Assembly (NCBI GenBank): GCA_020047885.1 | Contig: JAIFNF010000317.1 | Span: 1 to 10,434 of the forward strand | Reading direction: 5' to 3' | Length of the DNA: 10,434 nucleotides | Source: Gammaproteobacteria bacterium | Lineage (GTDB): Bacteria; Pseudomonadota; Gammaproteobacteria; Competibacterales; Competibacteraceae | Shown: positions 5,932-10,434 of the stretch, one piece after another | How positions within the stretch are numbered: position 1 is the first letter of the stretch | Layout: every line of letters starts with the position of its first letter | Program-made: the position numbers and the translations under genes | The notes under the pieces: generated by a model | Seen by the model: only the letters and a program-made list of their open reading frames with translations | Told to the model about the DNA's origin: nothing | The model's database searches: none

Positions 5932-8325
5932 ATGGACTGGAAAACTGTTTCAATGATGCAGGCACAGGTTCTGCGCCAAGCACTGGATGTGCGGCGTCAT
6001 GCACTCGCACTAGGGCAACTATCGCAAGCCCGCCAAGCTGGCGTGACTGAAAAGCAGATACAAGACCTGAAAGACGCGGGGGAGTCGGCTGAAAAACTGA
6101 TACGCCGCCTGGAAAAAGGCGAGTTTCGGATTGCCGTAGTCGGCATGGAAAAAGCAGGAAAAAGCACTTTCGTCAATGCCTGGCTGGGTTGCGATTTGTT
6201 GCCCGCAAAAACCGAGCGTTGCACTTTTACCACGACCCAGCTTTATTCCGTCAGCCAGGATTCCGAACAGCGACTGGAAACCCAGCCTAAAGCGCCCGAC
6301 GCTTTCGTCGAATACCAAAACGATCTAAAGCAACAGCGCAATAGCGCCGATACCGAAGCCAGCAAGCGGGCTGAGAAAGATCTGACGGTCATCGAAGAGC
6401 ACTTGGCGACGTTGCGTGAAGTCATCGCCGAAGGCACCCGCACCATTCGTTTTGGGCGACTCGATGAAATTAAAGACGATCTCGATAAATACGTTGCCAA
6501 CGAACGTTACGCTCATGCCATGCAGGAAGCGCGGCTTTATACCAAGGAATTGGCGGCTGTAGATGGCGTAGTGTTTTTCGACGTACCGGGCCTCGACTCC
6601 GGGTTATCCAAACACGTCAAAGACACCAAGGACATTTTGGCCGATTGCGATGCCATTGTCGTGATTCAAAATGGGCGTTTTATCAGTCTGAAAGCGCACG
6701 AACAAGATGTCATCAAATACGGCGATGATGGGGATCGCTATCTCAAACTCGCTGACAAGTTGTTCGTATTTTGGGGACAGATCGATCTGAAAGCCTCGCG
6801 GGACGTGCTTGATGAAGAGTGGGCAAAACTGCTTAACGAATGGTCGAAATTCGGTATCCCTGAAAAACGCATCGTGTGCGGCTCGGCAGGTGCGCATTTG
6901 GTATTGAGCGGCTACCCGATCCGCGAGATCGGCGATGCTACTGAAGTCCAACGTAAAATGCGCCAGTTGACCGGCATTGAGGACGCAGAGGCGTTGAAAA
7001 ACGCCACCGGCATCGGCGAACTGAAAAGCCGCGTACAGCTTTATCTCGACGAAGAACGGACGGTTTTATTGCAGCAACGCGCCGCCGCAATGGCGCACGA
7101 TCTGCTTGAACCCGCTGCTGAGATGTATCGCAACGTCAAGCGCCGTTATCCCGAAGACGCCGAACAGGCCATTCGCGTTCAACAGGATCGGCGTAATGTT
7201 TTGTTTGAAGAATGGTGGGGTCAGTATTGGTTTATTACCATCAGATCAACAACGAAAAACCGCTTCGATCAGCGCCTAAACGAATTTATCGCCGCCAATC
7301 AGCAACCTGGCAACGGCATGGCGTTGCACCGTCGCTATTGTGATCTGGTAAAAACTACGATTGCCGCACTGCCTTCCCGCCAAAGCGCCGAAATCGAAAA
7401 AATCTTCGATGGGATTATCCCGATCTTCGATCCGCAAAAAGCGAATATCGAATGGCGTGAGCGTTTATACGGTGAAACGCGAGATGCCGTTAAAACCATC
7501 TCGCGACAATTAGCCATCGAATTGCGAAAAGAAGCCAAAGAACTGGTGGCTGATTTTCAGGGACAACTCTGGAACAGCCAGCAAGTCGAAGGCTACTTGA
7601 TTGATGAGCATTATCTTGAGTCTTTGGAACGTAGCCTGACAACCTTGTTTCTGCGCTTTGCTCGTCCGATTGCTGAATTATTGATTCGTGGCCCACTGGG
7701 TAGCGATACGCGTGAACACATTCGCCGCGAAATCGGTCCTGATGTCGAAATTATCGACAACTATTACCAAGGCGACGAACCAGCCCTCAAGCGCGTGGGT
7801 CGCTATGCCAATCACGGTCAAACACTGCTCACTAATCCTGAGTTACGCAAAAAAATCCTTGGCGATGCCGCTGGTGTTGCCAAATTCATCCTGAAAAAAC
7901 ATCCCCTGACTGCTGTACTGTTGAAAGTTGGTGAAACAGCAGGCGATGCGGTCATGGCAGCAGCGGCGCGGATTTCGTCCAGCGCGGCTATCGCCAGCAA
8001 AAAGCGGGCAGTCGTTGATGAAGTGGAAGCTGATTTGCAGGTACTGGAGCATTATTTGCTGAACGGCGTCTTCGAAGCGGCGGGGCTGATGCAATTCGCT
8101 CGGCAAGAATTGGAAAACTTGCGCGATTCCTTTGTCGATAAAAAAGACACTTGGGGCGGCGTGACCCGCAACGAATGGGAAAAAGGCAATCCGTTATTGC
8201 TCAAGGAAATGCCGCCCGAACTTCAGCAACAGCGCTTTGATACCGAGGTCAGCGACAAGCTCAAGCAACTCGGCATAGCTCTACGGCAATCCGGGGCAGA
8301 TCGTTCGTTTGATTCAGGCGTATAA
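5932..8325 (+). CDS. Dynamin-like GTPase, second of a pair (DLP-B)
   Basis: This is a 797-aa large GTPase of the dynamin superfamily. The P-loop is GMEKAGKS (71-78), the probable G2 threonine is T98 in RCTFTTTQ, and G3 is DVPG (217-220). The G4 position reads GQID (282-285, after LFVFW) instead of N/TKxD, so the guanine-contacting Asn and Lys are both replaced and only the Asp is kept. The N-terminal 60 residues are helical. An insertion of about 60 charged residues (about 125-185) lies between G2 and G3. The C-terminal half is helical, with a moderately hydrophobic Ala/Gly-rich stretch (about 644-687) that could be a membrane-contact region. The gene begins 27 bp after the middle gene with no strong Shine-Dalgarno; a second ATG pair at 5953-5958 is an alternative start. 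It does not look like a recent copy of DLP-A: lengths, motif spacing and G4 all differ. A heteromeric partner role is likely but inferred. Confidence 0.85.
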   Translation: MDWKTVSMMQAQVLRQALDVRRHALALGQLSQARQAGVTEKQIQDLKDAGESAEKLIRRLEKGEFRIAVVGMEKAGKSTFVNAWLGCDLLPAKTERCTFTTTQLYSVSQDSEQRLETQPKAPDAFVEYQNDLKQQRNSADTEASKRAEKDLTVIEEHLATLREVIAEGTRTIRFGRLDEIKDDLDKYVANERYAHAMQEARLYTKELAAVDGVVFFDVPGLDSGLSKHVKDTKDILADCDAIVVIQNGRFISLKAHEQDVIKYGDDGDRYLKLADKLFVFWGQIDLKASRDVLDEEWAKLLNEWSKFGIPEKRIVCGSAGAHLVLSGYPIREIGDATEVQRKMRQLTGIEDAEALKNATGIGELKSRVQLYLDEERTVLLQQRAAAMAHDLLEPAAEMYRNVKRRYPEDAEQAIRVQQDRRNVLFEEWWGQYWFITIRSTTKNRFDQRLNEFIAANQQPGNGMALHRRYCDLVKTTIAALPSRQSAEIEKIFDGIIPIFDPQKANIEWRERLYGETRDAVKTISRQLAIELRKEAKELVADFQGQLWNSQQVEGYLIDEHYLESLERSLTTLFLRFARPIAELLIRGPLGSDTREHIRREIGPDVEIIDNYYQGDEPALKRVGRYANHGQTLLTNPELRKKILGDAAGVAKFILKKHPLTAVLLKVGETAGDAVMAAAARISSSAAIASKKRAVVDEVEADLQVLEHYLLNGVFEAAGLMQFARQELENLRDSFVDKKDTWGGVTRNEWEKGNPLLLKEMPPELQQQRFDTEVSDKLKQLGIALRQSGADRSFDSGV

Positions 8326-8368
8326 ACTGCCGCTTTCAGCTATTGTTCTCAATGATGAAAGTAAACCA

Positions 8369-8659
8369 ATGCGAGTTATTTCCAAAAGACCACTCAGAGA
8401 TTTTTGGGAACGTCACCCTGAATCAAAACCTATGCTTGAAGAATGGTTCAAGAAAGCGAGCCAAACGGTGTCTATCTCATTTTCGTCATTGCGTCAAACT
8501 TTTGGCTCAGCAGATTACGTCGATGGATTTACCATTTTTGACGTTGGCGGAAATCGGTATCGAATTGCTGCGGTTATTCATTACGACAAGCAACGACTTT
8601 ATATCCGACATGTAATGACTCATGCTGAATATAACCGAAATGACTGGAGGAAACCATGA
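8369..8659 (+). CDS. higB: HigB-type toxin (type II TA mRNA interferase)
   Basis: This 96-aa protein has the features of the HigB_toxin family (E. coli YgjN type, RelE-like fold): the N-terminal MRVISKRPLRDFWERHPES, a central TIFDVGGNRYRIAAVIHY and the C-terminal YIRHVMTHAEYNRNDWRKP. Proteins of this family cut mRNA, usually on the ribosome, and are neutralised by HigA. The start at 8369 gives the standard family N-terminus; a TTG at 8309 would add 20 unmatched residues overlapping the DLP-B end. The gene begins 43 bp after DLP-B on the same strand and its stop overlaps the next ATG (ATGA at 8656-8659). The toxin-first order is typical of hig modules. No disabling change is visible, so it is probably functional. 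Confidence 0.9.
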   Translation: MRVISKRPLRDFWERHPESKPMLEEWFKKASQTVSISFSSLRQTFGSADYVDGFTIFDVGGNRYRIAAVIHYDKQRLYIRHVMTHAEYNRNDWRKP

Positions 8660-8889
8660 ATGCAATGCTCAATTTTCAGCAACTGATTCCCGTTTGGCAG
8701 ACACTTCAATCCCTTGCGCCCATCGTCCACATCGACAATGAGGCTGAATACGAACAAATGACCGATTTGCTGAACTGCTTACTCGATAATGTCCGTGATG
8801 ACCAGCAACATCCGCTCTATTCTTTGGTTTCAATAGTCGGTGATTTAATCGAAACCTACGAACTGGATCGTGAGCCGCTGAATTATTAA
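8656..8889 (+). CDS. higA: HigA-type antitoxin, short form lacking the DNA-binding half
   Basis: This 77-aa protein resembles the N-terminal part of HigA/YgjM antitoxins: FQQLIPVWQTLQSLAPIVHI, NEAEYEQMTDLLNCLLDNV, then HPLYSLVSIVGDLIETYE. In family members of about 130-140 aa this region is followed by a helix-turn-helix (LRFLM...GLTQ...LSGKR). Here the frame stops at REPLNY-TAA and none of the three plus-strand frames downstream shows such a helix-turn-helix. A strong ribosome site, GGAGG (8646-8650), lies 5 bases before the ATG, which overlaps the toxin stop. It may still bind HigB but should not repress its own promoter. Either it was cut at the edge of the inserted block or it is a naturally short form. 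Confidence 0.75.
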   Translation: MNAMLNFQQLIPVWQTLQSLAPIVHIDNEAEYEQMTDLLNCLLDNVRDDQQHPLYSLVSIVGDLIETYELDREPLNY

Positions 8890-9094
8890 CGGCGCAGACA
8901 TAGAGACCGTCCTGGTGGTCAAGAGGCATATTTACTCGTGATTGCAGTGATTGAAGATAGCTGATTTTCTGTACATCACATTTAAATCCGGCCAAAAATT
9001 GACAATCAGGTTAGTTTGATGGCGTGTGATTCCAATTCAACAAATGGCGCACCGTAAAACGCGGGGTTGCGCCCTCACCGGATTGGGCACAAAG
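8890..9094. other. Right edge of the inserted block, no gene seen
   Basis: About 205 bp between the antitoxin stop and the right direct repeat. No start-to-stop frame of plausible composition is present, and the missing HigA helix-turn-helix is not found here in another frame. It holds a small direct repeat (TGATTG twice near 8940-8952) and the imperfect hairpin at 9046-9073. Confidence 0.4.
9046..9073 (-). terminator. Possible hairpin terminator after the CDF gene
   Basis: GGCGCA (9046-9051) pairs with TGCGCC (9068-9073), and inner CCG (9052-9054) can pair with CGG (9062-9064), leaving a 3-base bulge and a 7-base loop. On the minus strand it lies about 29 bases after the CDF stop and is followed by ATTTGTTG rather than a clean T-run. 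It could also be a REP-like palindrome. Confidence 0.3.
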
Positions 9095-9146
9095 TAATGC
9101 TTCAAACCCAGCGTTCGTCGGCGGTGAATTCAACGATCAGCCATTG
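9095..9146. repeat. 52-bp direct repeat, right copy (inside the CDF gene end)
   Basis: This is the partner of 1152-1203. It covers the last 14 codons and stop of the intact CDF gene plus the next 7 bases. Similarity ends at 9094, where the inserted block begins. Confidence 0.85.
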
Positions 9147-10034
9147 ATACGATTTCTGGTCGCTAATCGCGGTACTGATTTCCTCACGAATCGCGTCCAG
9201 CGTAGTAATGCTGCCGATCTGGAAATCCGGCGGCGTAACGATATAAATTTCGATGAAATAGGCGCGTCCGACCTTGGCGACATAGCTGGTGTACTTGCGG
9301 AAACCGTGGCGCACGACCACCGCCTCCATCACCGTGCGTACGACCTGATCCAGTTTAGGCGGCGTAATCAGCAAAATCTCATTCAGCGCCTGGCGAACCG
9401 TCTTGATCGGCACCGTGATCAGGTACGAGGTCAACAACGCCAGCACCGCCGGATCGACATAGGGTGCGAAAGGGGCAAAGCGCGTTCCCTCAATCGCCCA
9501 CGCCAGCGCAAAAGCTACCAGCAAAGCCGTAGCGATCAGAGCGGACATCAGCCAGCTCTGCGTGTCGAGGCGCAGCAGTTCCGAGCGGACCCGCCGATTG
9601 GCCCGACGTTCATAGAAATACATGCCAAAGGTGACGACGCACGCGGCGGCGGCGTAGCCCAGCGCCCAATCCAGTTCCAGTTCGCGACCGCCCGCCAGAA
9701 TACTGCCGACCGCGTTGATGAAGGCATACAAACACAGGAACATCAGCACACTGCCGTTGAACGCCAGCACGATCGGTTCGATATGCCAGTAGCCGTACTG
9801 AAAGCGCCGGTCGCCTTCGCGCTGCACCAGCCGCGCCGCAGTCAGCGCCAGCAGCAGCACCAGCGTATCGATGACCGAGAACAGGCCATCGAACACGATG
9901 GACTGCGACCCCGACAGCAGGCCGAGCAGAATCCCGGAACTGGCGAACGCCACGGTGATGGCTATCGACCGTTTGAGAACCCGTTGCTCGATCTCAGACG
10001 ATGTCACGAGTGCTGACTTCCAAAGGTGGAGCAT
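9102..10034 (-). CDS. Cation diffusion facilitator (CDF) transporter with atypical metal site
   Basis: This 310-aa inner-membrane protein has the CDF layout: six hydrophobic segments in residues about 22-215, then a cytoplasmic alpha-beta domain (TYPE: VRTVMEAVVVRHGFRKY, AYFIEIYIVTPPDF, WLIVEFTADERWV). CDF proteins export divalent metals by proton antiport. In helix 2, FDGLFSVID keeps D49 and D56. In helix 5, LDTQSWLMS has Ser160 and Ser164 where zinc/iron exporters have the HxxxD pair, while D157 remains. Site A therefore differs from that of YiiP, and the substrate is uncertain. The gene overlaps the RND gene. A GTG at 10005-10007, with GGAAG nine bases upstream, is a good alternative start that would shorten the overlap to 14 bp. 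Its last codons are duplicated at 1159-1203. Confidence 0.85.
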   Translation of the reverse strand: MLHLWKSALVTSSEIEQRVLKRSIAITVAFASSGILLGLLSGSQSIVFDGLFSVIDTLVLLLALTAARLVQREGDRRFQYGYWHIEPIVLAFNGSVLMFLCLYAFINAVGSILAGGRELELDWALGYAAAACVVTFGMYFYERRANRRVRSELLRLDTQSWLMSALIATALLVAFALAWAIEGTRFAPFAPYVDPAVLALLTSYLITVPIKTVRQALNEILLITPPKLDQVVRTVMEAVVVRHGFRKYTSYVAKVGRAYFIEIYIVTPPDFQIGSITTLDAIREEISTAISDQKSYQWLIVEFTADERWV

Positions 10035-10434
10035 CTTTCGCAGCGTCCGTGGTATCCCCGTCCGCCTTGGGCGGCTTTCCCCCGAACCAGGTGACGTAGA
10101 GCGTCGGCAGGAAGATCAGCGTGAGCAGCGACGCCACCAGCAGACCGCCCATGATCGCGTAGGCCATGGAACCCCAGAAGACGGTCGGCGCGATCGGGAT
10201 CATGCCCAGCACGGTCGATAGGGCGGTCAGCATGATCGGCCGAAAGCGCGAAATACTGGCCTCCACCACTGCATCCCAGACCGCCTTGCCGGCCGCCCGT
10301 TCGGCCTCGATCTGGTCGATCAGGATCACCGCGTTTTTCGCGATCATGCCGACCAGCGCCAGGATGCCGAGGATGGCGACGAAGCCGAGCGGCTTGCCGG
10401 ACGCCAGCAGAGCGGCCACCACGCCGATCAGGCC
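9994..10434 (-). CDS. RND efflux permease, C-terminal end (gene starts outside window)
   Basis: The open frame runs through the window edge, giving about 146 residues of C-terminus. It contains the last membrane helices of an AcrB-type (HAE1) permease: GFVAILGILALVGMIAKNAV, then LIDQIE, then the RFRPIMLTALSTVLGMIPIA helix, and FWGSMAYAIMGGLLVASLL leading to IFLPTLYVTWF. These blocks are diagnostic of inner-membrane RND proton antiporters that export drugs, solvents or metals with a periplasmic adaptor and an outer-membrane channel. The tail after YVTWF is polar and ends TRDIV. The CDF gene overlaps its end, so the two form an operon. Substrate cannot be told from this part. Confidence 0.9.
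   Translation of the reverse strand, partial: GLIGVVAALLASGKPLGFVAILGILALVGMIAKNAVILIDQIEAERAAGKAVWDAVVEASISRFRPIMLTALSTVLGMIPIAPTVFWGSMAYAIMGGLLVASLLTLIFLPTLYVTWFGGKPPKADGDTTDAAKDAPPLEVSTRDIV

Noticed and set aside
5932..8325. Naming DLP-B as CrfC/YjdA
   Set aside because: It shares only general dynamin motifs as far as I can recall the E. coli protein; the G4 motif and flanking sequence differ, and no YjcZ-like neighbour is present.
8309..8368. TTG start for the toxin gene, overlapping DLP-B
   Set aside because: HigB-family proteins begin at the MRVISKR-type sequence encoded from 8369; the extra 20 residues match nothing recognisable.
1204..9094. CRISPR array, tRNA gene or integrase as an explanation of the inserted block
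   Set aside because: No spaced repeats, no cloverleaf-like sequence and no tyrosine or serine recombinase motifs were seen on either strand.
9144..10016. Long plus-strand open frame opposite the CDF gene
   Set aside because: The translation is extremely rich in Arg, Gln and His, the mark of an antisense shadow; the minus strand has clear transporter helices.

Overview
The window looks like chromosomal DNA of a Gram-negative bacterium, most likely a proteobacterium and plausibly a gammaproteobacterium. It encodes outer-membrane beta-barrel proteins with signal peptides, an AcrB-type RND pump, an IS110-family transposase remnant and a HigBA module of the E. coli YgjN/YgjM kind. No species can be named from the sequence.

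Two kinds of DNA are present. The flanks (1 to about 1200 and about 9095 to 10434) are GC-rich and carry minus-strand genes: the end of an RND efflux permease, an overlapping cation diffusion facilitator (CDF) transporter, an outer-membrane barrel protein, and the start of a second outer-membrane protein. Between the CDF gene and the barrel gene lies a block of about 7.9 kb whose genes read on the plus strand. A 52-bp direct repeat (1152-1203 and 9095-9146, 47/52 identical) bounds this block exactly. The right copy is the last codons and stop of the intact CDF gene. The left copy is an orphan duplicate of that tail just upstream of the barrel gene. The simplest reading is that a block was inserted at the 3' end of the CDF gene and split an RND-CDF-OMP operon.

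The left part of the block is a graveyard: a candidate promoter pointing out toward the stranded barrel gene, a fragment of a membrane protein, and the C-terminal part of an IS110 transposase with a stop and a frameshift. Next comes a promoter candidate whose -35 and -10 are covered by a perfect 8+8 bp inverted repeat. It is followed by a compact plus-strand cluster: a 902-aa dynamin-like GTPase (DLP-A), a coupled 335-aa protein of unknown family with one short glycine-containing hydrophobic segment, and a second, dissimilar 797-aa dynamin-like GTPase (DLP-B). A HigB-type toxin gene and a coupled short HigA-type antitoxin gene, lacking the usual DNA-binding half, close the block.

The most interesting unit is the three-gene DLP-A / small protein / DLP-B cluster. 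Paired bacterial dynamins are known to form hetero-oligomers on membranes (Campylobacter DLP1/DLP2; the LeoABC operon also has a dynamin plus small partners). I infer a membrane-remodelling or membrane-guarding complex carried as accessory DNA. Its role, including any role in phage defence, cannot be shown from sequence alone.
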